This document shows, one piece after another, positions 25,187-33,612 of a stretch of 64,000 nt of DNA (positions are counted from its first letter, which is position 1; every line of letters begins with the position of its first letter). Made by a program: the position numbers and the translations under genes. The notes below the pieces were generated by a model that had not been told where the DNA came from, ran no database searches, and worked only from the letters and a program-made list of their open reading frames with translations. The DNA is from UM-FILTER-47-13 sp964445195 (GTDB lineage Bacteria; Pseudomonadota; Alphaproteobacteria; Micavibrionales; Micavibrionaceae), in the NCBI GenBank assembly GCA_964445195.1, contig CAYUKA010000002.1:84284-148283 (forward strand), given 5' to 3'.

Positions 25187-26581
25187 ATGTCTGACAAATC
25201 CTACGATGTCATCGTTATCGGCTCCGGTCCCGGCGGCTATGTCTGCGCTATTCGCTGTGCGCAGCTTGGCATGAAAACCGCCTGCGTTGAAAAGCGCGAT
25301 ACGCTCGGCGGCACCTGCCTGAATGTCGGCTGTATCCCTTCCAAGGCGTTGTTACAGGCTTCGGAAACTTATAATGAAGCGAACGGCCATCTTGCGGCGA
25401 TGGGGGTCAGGGTCAAGGGTGTGGAACTGGATCTGCCCGGTATGATGGGCCATAAGGACGGCGTGGTTGAGGCCAACACCAAGGGCGTGGCGTACCTGTT
25501 TAAGAAGAACAAGATTGACTGGATCAAGGGCGAGGGCGCGGTTGAAAAGGCCGGCGCAGTGACGGTGAACGGTGAAAGCTATAGCGCTAAACATATCATC
25601 ATCGCGACCGGCTCTGATGTGATCAGCCTGCCGGGTATCGAAATCGACGAAAAGCAGATCGTGTCATCGACCGGCGCGCTGGAACTGGCCGCCGTGCCGA
25701 AGACCATGGCGGTGATCGGTGGTGGTTATATCGGTCTGGAGATGGGCTGTGTCTGGCAGCGTCTGGGCGCCGAGGTCACGGTGATCGAATATCTCGACCG
25801 TATCCTGCCCGGTATGGATGGCGAGGTGTCGAAGGAAATGCTCAAACTCCTGAAAAAGCAGGGACTTACCTTCAAGCTTGGCACCAAGGTCACCGAAGCC
25901 AAGGCCGGTAAAGACGGTGTCAATATGAGCCTGGAGCCCGCTGCCGGCGGCGATGCCGAAGCCTTTAACGCCGATATCCTGCTGGTCGCCGTTGGGCGTA
26001 AGGCATACACCGATAATCTCGGCCTTGATAAAGCGGGTGTGGAAACGGATGATCGCGGTCGCATTGTCACGGATGGTCACTTCAAAACCAATGTGGACGG
26101 CATTTACGCGATCGGCGATGTCATTGCCGGGCCGATGCTCGCGCACAAGGCGGAAGATGAAGGCGTCGTGCTGGCCGAGATGCTGGCCGGCCAAGCGGGG
26201 CATATTGATTACGACCTGATTCCCGGCGTTGTCTATACATGGCCCGAAGCGGCGCAGGTCGGCAAGACAGAGGAGCAGCTCAAGGAAGCGGGCATCGCCT
26301 ATAATGCGGGCAAATTTCCGTTCACGGCCAATGGCCGGGCGCGGGCGATGAACGCGACGGACGGCTTCGTCAAGGTCCTGGCCGATGCGCAGACTGACCG
26401 TGTTCTCGGCGCTCATATTGTCGGCCCGGATGCGGGAACGTTGATCGCGGAGGTGGTCGCGGTGATGGAATTTGGCGGCAGCGCCGAGGATATCGCCCGC
26501 ACCTGCCACGCCCACCCGACACTATCCGAAGCAGTCAAGGAAGCGGCTCTGGCGGTTGATAAGCGACCGATCCATATTTAG
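25187..26581 (+). CDS. lpd: Dihydrolipoamide dehydrogenase (E3)
   Basis: It reoxidises the dihydrolipoyl arms of 2-acid dehydrogenase complexes with NAD+. The 464-residue flavoprotein begins SYDVIVIGSGPGGYVCAIRC (FAD fingerprint). It has the redox disulfide C44/C49 in GGTCLNVGCIPSK, the NAD fingerprint VIGGGYIGLEMG near 178, YAIGDVIAGPMLAHKAEDEG, and the catalytic His-Glu pair in CHAHPTLSEAVKEAAL. It starts MSDKSYDV, 135 nt after the LOG/Ham1-like gene and 6.4 kb from sucB, so it is separated from its usual partner. That gap contains the end of a degenerate intergenic repeat near 25069-25086. Confidence 0.96.
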   Translation: MSDKSYDVIVIGSGPGGYVCAIRCAQLGMKTACVEKRDTLGGTCLNVGCIPSKALLQASETYNEANGHLAAMGVRVKGVELDLPGMMGHKDGVVEANTKGVAYLFKKNKIDWIKGEGAVEKAGAVTVNGESYSAKHIIIATGSDVISLPGIEIDEKQIVSSTGALELAAVPKTMAVIGGGYIGLEMGCVWQRLGAEVTVIEYLDRILPGMDGEVSKEMLKLLKKQGLTFKLGTKVTEAKAGKDGVNMSLEPAAGGDAEAFNADILLVAVGRKAYTDNLGLDKAGVETDDRGRIVTDGHFKTNVDGIYAIGDVIAGPMLAHKAEDEGVVLAEMLAGQAGHIDYDLIPGVVYTWPEAAQVGKTEEQLKEAGIAYNAGKFPFTANGRARAMNATDGFVKVLADAQTDRVLGAHIVGPDAGTLIAEVVAVMEFGGSAEDIARTCHAHPTLSEAVKEAALAVDKRPIHI

Positions 26582-26612
26582 GCTCTGAATCGGGTCGCGT
26601 ATCAATCCGCGC

Positions 26613-27023
26613 TTATCTCACGACACTGAGCTTTGGCGGCGGCGGTTTCAGTATTCCTGCAATAAGCTGTTCAGTCCGCTCTGCCGGTACGACTCCGGTA
26701 CGGTCGGGGATATGGATGTGCGGTTTGATGACGAGCGCATCCAGTGTCTGGAAGCCGCGCATATGCGGCGGAATTTGTTCTGCAAAGCTTTTGGACAGAT
26801 CAAAACCGAGCACAAGATTGCTGGCCTCATCATCATGCGCTTTGAACTGATCGTAAACTGCCCACGGATATTGCCCTTTGGCGACGGTACGGTAGGTGCA
26901 TGATTGGCCCCAGCTTTGCCAAAACACGAACAGATAGGCGTTGCTTTCGTTGCGGGCGTGCATTTCGAACGCATGCCGCAGCGTGTCCATAAGCGGAGAG
27001 TATGGTACGTCATCATTATTCAT
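26613..27023 (-). CDS. Hypothetical protein
   Basis: The 136-residue soluble protein has no recognised family. It begins MNNDDVPYSPLMDTLRHAFE and has an aromatic core (YLFVFWQSWGQSCTYRT). The end is Pro-rich and basic (KPPPPKLSVVR). No strong ribosome site is visible before the ATG. Amino-acid composition and the absence of low-complexity text support real coding. It is convergent with lpd, 31 bp away, and followed upstream on the same strand by xerC after 76 bp. Confidence 0.6.
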   Translation of the reverse strand: MNNDDVPYSPLMDTLRHAFEMHARNESNAYLFVFWQSWGQSCTYRTVAKGQYPWAVYDQFKAHDDEASNLVLGFDLSKSFAEQIPPHMRGFQTLDALVIKPHIHIPDRTGVVPAERTEQLIAGILKPPPPKLSVVR

Positions 27024-27099
27024 AATGCAAAGTAGTCTTTTTTGCCCACAGATGCAAATTTAAAGCGCGAGTCCCGCAACGATATACGGAGAAAGCGCT

Positions 27100-28032
27100 T
27101 TATGTGCGGTTGCGGGGATGGGCGTCTTTATAGACCTCCATCAGTTTTTTGGCATCAATTTCGGTATAGCGCTGTGTTGTACTTAGGCTGGCATGGCCGA
27201 GTAATTCCTGGATCTGACGTATGTTGGCACCGTTCTGCAGCAGGTGGGTGGCGAAGCTGTGGCGCAGCGCATGCGGCGTTGCGTTTTCCGGCAGTTCAAG
27301 ATCGCGGCGCAGAACGCGCATCGCCTTTTGTGCCACGCCCTGATTAAGCCGTTTGCCCCGGCTGCCGAGAAAGAGCGCCCGGTCCGGCGCCTGCGCGTGG
27401 GGGCAGGCGCGCAGGTAGGCGGCGATCATCTCTTCGACGATGCTCAGCACCGGCACCTGCCGTTCCTTGCGGCCTTTGCCGGTCACGCGCAGGAATCCGT
27501 CGCGCGGCAGGTCTTTTATATCGAGCGAGAGCGCCTCATCAATACGCAGGCCGCAGCCATACAGTAATGTGAACAGGGCCTTGTTGCGCTTATCAAGCCA
27601 GCTTTCATCGTCCATGTTATCCAGCAGCCTGGTCGCTTGTTTCTCATAAAGTGGCCTGGGCAGCTTGCGCGGCTGTTTCGGGCTGCGTACCGTCTTGATT
27701 GCGGCGTTATGCATGGTGCCCTGCCGGTCGAGCCAGCCCAGCAGGTTTTTGACACCGGAGAGCGCCCGCGCCCGCGTCGACGCGCCGGCCCCATTCATCG
27801 CTTGCCGCGACATCCATGAACGGAAATCATTGATTGACACCTCTGACAGGGCATTGAGCGAGACTGCGCCGCCGTGATGCCCGGCTAAAAATTCGATGAA
27901 GCGGGTCACATCGCCGGTGTAAGCGCGCAGCGTATGGCGCGAGACATGCTTTTCGTATTGCAGGTAACGCATCCAGCTTTGCAGTGCCTCGGCAAGGTCG
28001 GGGGCGCAGCGCTCAAGCGTTTCGGGTTTCAT
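27100..28032 (-). CDS. xerC: Site-specific tyrosine recombinase XerC
   Basis: It acts with XerD at dif to resolve chromosome dimers. The 310-residue protein has the SAM-like core-binding domain (WMRYLQYEKHVSRHTLRAYT) and a full catalytic set: R163 in GCGLRIDEAL, K186 in VTGKGRKERQVPV, H254/R257 in HALRHSFATHLL, H280 in LLGHASLSTTQRY, and Y289. It starts 13 nt after the stop of the DUF484 gene. This pairing is conserved in proteobacteria and favours XerC over an integrase of a mobile element. Alphaproteobacterial XerC and XerD can be hard to separate, but context decides here. Confidence 0.93.
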   Translation of the reverse strand: MKPETLERCAPDLAEALQSWMRYLQYEKHVSRHTLRAYTGDVTRFIEFLAGHHGGAVSLNALSEVSINDFRSWMSRQAMNGAGASTRARALSGVKNLLGWLDRQGTMHNAAIKTVRSPKQPRKLPRPLYEKQATRLLDNMDDESWLDKRNKALFTLLYGCGLRIDEALSLDIKDLPRDGFLRVTGKGRKERQVPVLSIVEEMIAAYLRACPHAQAPDRALFLGSRGKRLNQGVAQKAMRVLRRDLELPENATPHALRHSFATHLLQNGANIRQIQELLGHASLSTTQRYTEIDAKKLMEVYKDAHPRNRT

Positions 28033-28045
28033 CTAGGCTCAGGAC

Positions 28046-28762
28046 TCATTGCGGCGGCAGGTCAAGCCACAGCCGGAAACCGCGCTCGACGACCTGCGCC
28101 AGGAAGCTCAGTAATTCCGTGCCCTGACCCGGTGCGAACAGGGCTGGATCGCGGCTGCCGAACGCCAGCAGGGCTGTCGGTGCCCCGGCGGCAATATTCA
28201 GCCTGACGAGGGCCTGTGATTTCACCAGCCCGGCACCGCCACCGTAAAGCTCGTCAAGGCCGTTGGTCGCCGCTTCAAGGGCGATCTGCTGGCCCTGGGT
28301 CAGCAGGTCGATCGCGCCGGTGCCAAGCACGCGCACGCCATTCATACTGATATGCGGAATGGTGTCGCCATCGGCTTCGACGACCAGGGAAATAATATCG
28401 ACATCAAGCAGGCTGGCACAGTCCATCGTGATTGTATGGATGAAATCCTCAAAGCTGCGCGCTTCCAGCAGCATCAGTACCGCACGGTGCGTCCGGGCCT
28501 GGTTGCTCATATTGCTGCGGGAGGTTTCCACGATTTCGCGGGCTTCCTCGATAATCCCATCGCGGTCTTCGCGCAGCCGCCGGACCATGAATTGCTGGAA
28601 ATCGACGACGCCTTTATCTGTGTGAGCCCGCGGCGGATGCAGCAAGTCGCACGCTTCCGGATGCCGGTTGAGAAAGTCCGGGTTATCGCGCAGCCATGTG
28701 ACCACGTCATCGGCAGAAAGTTGTATCGGGGGGTCCTGTTTGTCGGTCATTGAATTGGTCAT
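28046..28762 (-). CDS. DUF484 family protein
   Basis: The 238-residue protein belongs to the DUF484 family that precedes xerC in many proteobacteria. The family signature is visible: VVTWLRDNPDFLNRHPE near the N-terminus, then a coiled region (QFMVRRLREDRDGIIEEARE), then a GAF-like half with CASLLDVDIISLVVEAD and LALLAFGSRDP-like text (TALLAFGSRDPALF). Its role is unknown; a GAF-like fold suggests ligand or partner sensing. AGGAAGG lies just upstream of the ATG. It is co-transcribed with xerC. Confidence 0.88.
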   Translation of the reverse strand: MTNSMTDKQDPPIQLSADDVVTWLRDNPDFLNRHPEACDLLHPPRAHTDKGVVDFQQFMVRRLREDRDGIIEEAREIVETSRSNMSNQARTHRAVLMLLEARSFEDFIHTITMDCASLLDVDIISLVVEADGDTIPHISMNGVRVLGTGAIDLLTQGQQIALEAATNGLDELYGGGAGLVKSQALVRLNIAAGAPTALLAFGSRDPALFAPGQGTELLSFLAQVVERGFRLWLDLPPQ

Positions 28763-28874
28763 GGTTGGCCTTCCTGATAAAGACTATACCATATTGTAAC
28801 GGCGCACGAGCCAAAGATCACGGGCTTTTGTCAGGCAGGCCGCACGCGGTGGGGATAAGCTGGCCTGGCGATGC

Positions 28875-29225
28875 CTAAATTTTCGCGTCAGGCGCATCCG
28901 GCGCAGCAGCAGGGGCGTCAGTATCTGCGGCAGGTGCCTCATCATCCGGTTTTGGCTCGTTAAGCGTCTTCACGATGCTGGCGTAGTCGCGCTTATACTG
29001 CTCTCTGGCCTCAGGATTTGTCGCTATGAATTCACCATTCGGTGATGTGATAATGGTGATGGGAACAGCCACATGCCCGGTTGCTGCGATAACGGGGACA
29101 TACACTTCAAACGTATAGCCCAGTTCTTCCAGCGCCTTTTGCGCCTCCGGTTCCGGGTTATAAGGGCCATGGACCTCTGTGAACAGCCGTGTCAGTTTTC
29201 GTCCAAATGTTAATAATCGCCCCAT
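28875..29225 (-). CDS. Hypothetical protein with acidic Ala/Pro tail
   Basis: The 116-residue protein starts MGRLLTFGRKLTRLFTEV; a GTG six codons earlier is possible. Its middle reads VYVPVIAATGHVAVPITIIT, two likely beta strands. The last 30 residues are low-complexity, acidic and Ala/Pro-rich (EAPAADTDAPAAAP). No family was recognised. It lies 32 nt after the transaldolase stop on the same strand and may share its transcript. Function unknown. Confidence 0.6.
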   Translation of the reverse strand: MGRLLTFGRKLTRLFTEVHGPYNPEPEAQKALEELGYTFEVYVPVIAATGHVAVPITIITSPNGEFIATNPEAREQYKRDYASIVKTLNEPKPDDEAPAADTDAPAAAPDAPDAKI

Positions 29226-29257
29226 AGTCGTCTTTCTTCTCACATCTCACATCTCGT

Positions 29258-29914
29258 TCACAAAATACTCTGGCCGGTTTTTTTCCAGTCCTCGACAAAG
29301 GCGGCAAGACCTTTGTCGGTCAGCGGATGGTTGTACAGTTTGCGTATCACGTCCGGCGGGCAGGTTACAACGTCGGCGCCCATCTTCGCGCTGTCGACGA
29401 TATGCATCGGGTGCCGTACCGAGGCGACAAGTATCTCGGTCTGGAAGTCGGGGTAATTCTCGTAAATCGTGCATATCTCAGCGATCAGGGTCAGCCCGTC
29501 ATGCGACAGATCGTCGAGCCGGCCGACAAAGGGCGAGATAAAGGCGGCCCCGGCTTTTGCGGCGAGAATGGCCTGCGCGGCGCTGAAGCACAGCGTCACA
29601 TTGACCATCGTGCCGTCATCCGCCAACTCCTTACAGACCTTAAGGCCGGCGGGGGTTAGCGGCACCTTGACGGCGATATTGTCGGCAATGGCCGCCAGCT
29701 TGCGGCCTTCTTTGATCATCGTCTCGTAATCGGTGGCGGCCACTTCGGCGCTGACCGGTCCGGCAACAACGCCGCAGATGTCTTTGATCAGCGGGATGAA
29801 ATCCTTGCCGGTTTTGGCGACCAGTGACGGGTTGGTGGTGACGCCGTCCAGAAGGCCGGTCGCCTCCAGCTCACGGATATCGTCAATATTGGCGGTGTCG
29901 ACAAAGAATTTCAT
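29258..29914 (-). CDS. Transaldolase / fructose-6-phosphate aldolase family
   Basis: The 218-residue protein is of the small TalC/FSA/MipB-type. It begins MKFFVDTANIDDIRELEATG, has GVTTNPSLVAKTG near 24-36, and carries the Schiff-base Lys in NIAVKVPLTPAGL. ISPFVGRLDDLS and TCPPDVIRKLYNHPLTDKGL follow. It either transfers dihydroxyacetone units in the pentose phosphate pathway or cleaves fructose 6-phosphate; sequence alone does not decide. AGGAG lies 10 nt upstream of the ATG. Position between priA and DUF484/xerC is a familiar alphaproteobacterial arrangement. Confidence 0.93.
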   Translation of the reverse strand: MKFFVDTANIDDIRELEATGLLDGVTTNPSLVAKTGKDFIPLIKDICGVVAGPVSAEVAATDYETMIKEGRKLAAIADNIAVKVPLTPAGLKVCKELADDGTMVNVTLCFSAAQAILAAKAGAAFISPFVGRLDDLSHDGLTLIAEICTIYENYPDFQTEILVASVRHPMHIVDSAKMGADVVTCPPDVIRKLYNHPLTDKGLAAFVEDWKKTGQSIL

Positions 29915-29990
29915 AGGGCTGCGCTCCTGTCAGGTCAGTTGATTTGCCACAGGTTTTACAGCGTCATACACCGTTTTTCCAGCAAAATTA

Positions 29991-30566
29991 TCAGCGCGGC
30001 GGCATCGGGACACGGCCGATCTGACGTTCGCCTGCCGGTTTCACCGCACTATCCGTGAAATATGTTTCCAGTTTTTCGGCGATCATACGCAGCCGCTCGC
30101 CCATCGCGCCATGCGCAGCGTTGGGGCGGTTATAGATCTGGATGAACGGTACGGTCAGTATATTGCCCTGCCGGTCCTGTACATAGGTAGGGGCGTAATT
30201 TGCCTTTTCGGCACTCATGCTTTCAAGCCGCAAGGCCGCTTCGCCCAGTTGGCAGGCAGCTGTGCGCAGCAGGGACAGATGCTCTGTCTTCAGCGCAAAG
30301 TGCGGCGTCTCCTCTGTGCTCTGCCTGACAGTGCCTGCCATAGACCGTAGCGCGTAATGCGCAGCGTGATACAGGCTGCCTTTTTCTGTCTCCGAATCAA
30401 AACCGATTCGCAACCACTCGGCTGTCTCTTCAAGCGCCGTGGCGATCAGGTGGTTGCTGTGCTCGTCCGGATCGGGCATAAGCGGCGCAAACAGCCTAGC
30501 CAGAGCGTCCCTGGGCATCTCTGTTTCCTGCGGTTGGCTGAAAAGCTGTCTCAAAAATACCATCAT
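29991..30566 (-). CDS. Hypothetical protein
   Basis: The 191-residue soluble protein is helical. It begins MMVFLRQLFSQPQETEMPRD with GGGAG just before the start; the second ATG has better spacing. It contains KGSLYHAAHYALRSMAGTV and a C-terminal part VPFIQIYNRPNAAHGAMGERL. No family was recognised. It is divergent from priA with a 60-bp gap and is upstream of the transaldolase on the same strand. Confidence 0.65.
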   Translation of the reverse strand: MMVFLRQLFSQPQETEMPRDALARLFAPLMPDPDEHSNHLIATALEETAEWLRIGFDSETEKGSLYHAAHYALRSMAGTVRQSTEETPHFALKTEHLSLLRTAACQLGEAALRLESMSAEKANYAPTYVQDRQGNILTVPFIQIYNRPNAAHGAMGERLRMIAEKLETYFTDSAVKPAGERQIGRVPMPPR

Positions 30567-30626
30567 TCATCTCCCTGTTTTGAATTATTGATTATGCTCA
30601 GGTTGCGATCATGGCATAGTACAGCC

Positions 30627-32891
30627 ATGACTCAAACCCTCTTTGATGATGCGCCTGCGAAAGTTCCTGAGGCGAGGGCTGGTAGTGTCGCCAGTGTTCT
30701 GGTGCCATACCCGGTCGATAAGGCTTACAGCTATACCGTTCCTGCGGGGCTGGCTGTGCAACCCGGTGATTATGTCAGCGTGCCGCTGGGCAGCCGCGAG
30801 GTGCCGGGGATCGTCTGGGACGAGCCGGATGAAGGGAAGGCGGTCTCGGCGGCGAAGCTGAAAGCGCTGATTGCGCGCTATGATCTGCCGCCGATGCCGG
30901 ACGTGCAGCGGCGCTTTCTGGATTGGGTTGCCCATTACAATATGGCCCCGCGCGGTTTCGTCATGAAAATGGCGTTGAGCGTGCCGGTGGCGCTGGAACC
31001 GCCGAAGCCGGCAACAGGCTACCAGCTGGCGGGCTGGGCTGCAGAGGTCATGGCCGGGGCGGATGGGGACGCCCGCGACAAGTTCCTGTCACAGCATACA
31101 CCGCAACGGCGCCGGGTGCTGGCGTTGCTGAGTGACGGTATGCCGCGCCGGGCGGCGGAGATTGCCGAGCAGGCTGCGTGTTCTGCCGCAGTCGTAAAAG
31201 GCATGCTGCCGCATAACCTTCTGGAGACAATAGATATTCTTTCGCCTGCGCCGTGCCGGAACCCGGTGGCGGACGATACGGCGGTGACGCTCTCCGAGGC
31301 CCAGCAAGGTGCTGCTGACGCGCTCTGCGGCTATGTGCGCAGTGGCGAATTTCATGCCGCATTGCTGGATGGTGTCACAGGCGCCGGCAAGACCGAGGTT
31401 TATTTCGAAGCCGTGGCAGCCGCGCTGGCGCAGGATAGGCAGGTATTGATCCTGCTGCCGGAAATCGCGCTGTCCAACGCCTTTATCGACCGGTTCCGCG
31501 TCCGGTTCGGTTGCAAGCCGGCCCTGTGGCATTCGGGCCTGAGCGCCGGACAGCGCCGCAGCACATGGCGCGGCGTGGCTGAAGGACAGACCAAAGTTGT
31601 CGTCGGCGCGCGCAGCGCCCTGTTCCTGCCGTATGAAGATCTTGGCCTGATTGTTATTGATGAAGAGCACGACCCGGCCTACAAGCAGGAAGACGGTGTG
31701 ATTTACCACGCCCGCGACATGGCGGTGGTGCGCGCTCATATGGGGCGGATCCCCGTGGTGCTGGTGTCGGCGACACCGGCGCTGGAGACGATGGCCAATG
31801 TCTGGGCCGGTAAGTATGACTGCCTGCATCTGCCGGAGCGGCACGGCGCGGCGCGGCTGCCGGATATGCATATTATAGACATGAAGGCCGACAAGCCGGA
31901 GCGGCAGCATTTCATCAGCCCGCCGCTGAAGGCCGCGCTGGACGATACGCTGGCGCGCGGAGAACAAAGCCTGTTGTTCCTGAACCGCCGCGGCTATGCG
32001 CCGCTGACGCTGTGCCGAAGCTGCGGCCACCGGCTTGAATGCCCGCGTTGCACGGCGTGGCTGGTTGAGCACAAACAGGCCGGGCGGCTGTCCTGCCATC
32101 ATTGCGGTTATTTCATGCCGGTGCCGAAAAGCTGCCCGTCCTGTGATGATGCCGGCAGCTTCGCCGCCTGCGGTCCCGGTGTCGAGCGGATCGCGGAGGA
32201 AGTGGCGTCCCTGTTCCCCGAAGCCCGGACGCTGGTGCTGGCCAGCGATACCGCCGAAGATCACGAAACGCTGCGCGCGAAGCTCACCGCCATCCGTGAG
32301 CGGGAGTACGATATTATTATCGGCACCCAGATTATCGCCAAGGGCCACCATTTTCCGCACCTGACGCTGGTGGGCGTGATTGATGCCGATCTCGGCCTGG
32401 CCGGTGGCGACCTGCGCGCGGCGGAGCGGACGTACCAGTTGCTGCACCAGGTTGCGGGCCGCGCGGGGCGGGAGGAGCGTCCGGGCCGGGTGTATCTGCA
32501 GACATTCTATCCGCAGAACAAGGTCATGCAGGCGCTGAGCCGCCATGACCGTGATAACTTTCTCGCTGTTGAGGCGGCGGAGCGCGAGGCCGCCCGCATG
32601 CCGCCTTATACAAGATTGGCGGGATTGATCGTATCCGGCAAGGATGAGGCGCAGGTGCGTGAGATCGCGTTGGCGCTGGGTAAGGTCGCGCCGCAGGCGG
32701 AGGGCATCCAGACGCTCGGCCCGGCTGAAGCGGCTTTTTACCGGCTGCGCGGCAATTACCGCCGCCGTTTGCTGGTGCGTGCCGATAAAGCTTTGAATCT
32801 GCAACAGGCGATCGACCGCTGGCTGGCGCAGGTCAGGATTCCGTCGACCGTGCGCGTCTATGTCGATATCGACCCGCAGAGCTTTTTGTAA
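30627..32891 (+). CDS. priA: Primosomal protein N', replication restart helicase
   Basis: PriA recognises stalled forks and reloads the replisome. The 754-residue protein is taken from ATG 30627 (MTQTLFDDAPAKVPEARAGS); the frame extends 90 codons further but that part overlaps the divergent gene and lacks family features. The N-terminal DNA-binding region leads to Walker A DGVTGAGKTEVYFEAV, Walker B VIDEEHDPAYK, and a zinc-binding insert CRSCGHRLECPRCTAW with SCHHCGY and SCPSCDD. One later expected cysteine region reads FAACGPGVERI. Helicase motifs IIGTQIIAKGHHFP and HQVAGRAGREERPG are complete. The ribosome site is weak. Confidence 0.94.
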   Translation: MTQTLFDDAPAKVPEARAGSVASVLVPYPVDKAYSYTVPAGLAVQPGDYVSVPLGSREVPGIVWDEPDEGKAVSAAKLKALIARYDLPPMPDVQRRFLDWVAHYNMAPRGFVMKMALSVPVALEPPKPATGYQLAGWAAEVMAGADGDARDKFLSQHTPQRRRVLALLSDGMPRRAAEIAEQAACSAAVVKGMLPHNLLETIDILSPAPCRNPVADDTAVTLSEAQQGAADALCGYVRSGEFHAALLDGVTGAGKTEVYFEAVAAALAQDRQVLILLPEIALSNAFIDRFRVRFGCKPALWHSGLSAGQRRSTWRGVAEGQTKVVVGARSALFLPYEDLGLIVIDEEHDPAYKQEDGVIYHARDMAVVRAHMGRIPVVLVSATPALETMANVWAGKYDCLHLPERHGAARLPDMHIIDMKADKPERQHFISPPLKAALDDTLARGEQSLLFLNRRGYAPLTLCRSCGHRLECPRCTAWLVEHKQAGRLSCHHCGYFMPVPKSCPSCDDAGSFAACGPGVERIAEEVASLFPEARTLVLASDTAEDHETLRAKLTAIREREYDIIIGTQIIAKGHHFPHLTLVGVIDADLGLAGGDLRAAERTYQLLHQVAGRAGREERPGRVYLQTFYPQNKVMQALSRHDRDNFLAVEAAEREAARMPPYTRLAGLIVSGKDEAQVREIALALGKVAPQAEGIQTLGPAEAAFYRLRGNYRRRLLVRADKALNLQQAIDRWLAQVRIPSTVRVYVDIDPQSFL

Positions 32892-33345
32892 GCATCACCT
32901 GCACCGTCTTGTCCGGGCGCAGCGCATAGAGGTTGAAACCGAGGATCACTGTGCTTAGCGCTGCATAAACCATATCGCCATGCGCGGCGGCATAGGCGAC
33001 CCACAATGCCACTGACAACAAATACAGTTTGTAGATATTGCGCTGCCGTGAACAGGTTTCGGCATAGCAGGCCACAAGAAAGGCCAGCGCCGGCAGGTAG
33101 TCGATTTGCGACTGTGCGAAAAGCAATGTACCGGCCAGCGTCGATAGCGCGGCGACCAGCAGGCGCTTTGTTTTGCGGCTGTCTGTGCCGTTATGCGCCA
33201 GCATCTGGTAGGCTGTATTCAGGACGGCGATAAAACAGACCAGACCGCCGGTGATAGAAACAGCCAAAAGATTGTAAAGTCCAAGGAACGCCGAGCAGAA
33301 TATTGAATTGATCAGGGTCGTGCGGCGGCACGGCTGAAAATACAT
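32833..33345 (-). CDS. YgjV-like inner membrane protein
   Basis: About 170 residues with five predicted membrane segments, including NLLAVSITGGLVCFIAVLNT and LALAFLVACY, and a basic C-terminus. The layout fits the YgjV family of inner membrane proteins of unknown role. The start is doubtful. ATG 33345 (or GTG 33351) lacks a ribosome site, and the same frame continues upstream for about 20 hydrophobic residues (NFYLGLGFYFCVA) that suit the family but contain no usual start codon before a TAA. Its 3' end overlaps the last 59 bp of priA on the opposite strand. Possibly truncated or frameshifted at the N-terminus. Confidence 0.6.
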   Translation of the reverse strand: MYFQPCRRTTLINSIFCSAFLGLYNLLAVSITGGLVCFIAVLNTAYQMLAHNGTDSRKTKRLLVAALSTLAGTLLFAQSQIDYLPALAFLVACYAETCSRQRNIYKLYLLSVALWVAYAAAHGDMVYAALSTVILGFNLYALRPDKTVQVMLTKSSAGRYRHRRARSTES

Positions 33346-33467
33346 TGCCACGCAAAAATAGAATCCCAGCCCCAGATAAAAATTTCCATAAATAATAATA
33401 GGGCGTGCGCAGTTAAAGGGGCGTTAAGGGGTAGGATATATAACGCTTTTATAAACTGCATTGCCTC

Positions 33468-33592
33468 GTCATTGCGAGCGACTGGAAGGAGCGCGGCAAT
33501 CCAGTATCGTAGCTGGCCAGTATTGTAGCTGGATTGCCGCGTCCCCCGGATCAAGCATGCCCCCGGCATGAACGGGGGTCCTCGCAATGACG
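33468..33592. repeat. Intergenic palindromic repeat, copy 1
   Basis: The element starts GTCATTGCGAGCG and ends with CTCGCAATGACG, its inverse. An inner pair GCGGCAATCCAG / CTGGATTGCCGC makes it a long imperfect palindrome, about 125 bp. Further copies are at 57618-57723 and partly at 59666-59738. It has no coding content and resembles the dispersed palindromes of alphaproteobacterial genomes. Confidence 0.85.
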
Positions 33593-33612
33593 GTTGGTGG
33601 TTAGAGCTTGTC

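Noticed and set aside
27100..28032. Integrase of a mobile element
   Set aside because: The tyrosine recombinase is preceded by DUF484, the normal chromosomal xerC context; no att sites or phage genes are seen.
31089..32804. Long minus-strand frame (571 codons) opposite priA
   Set aside because: Shadow of priA; Arg/Gln/His-rich translation without motifs.
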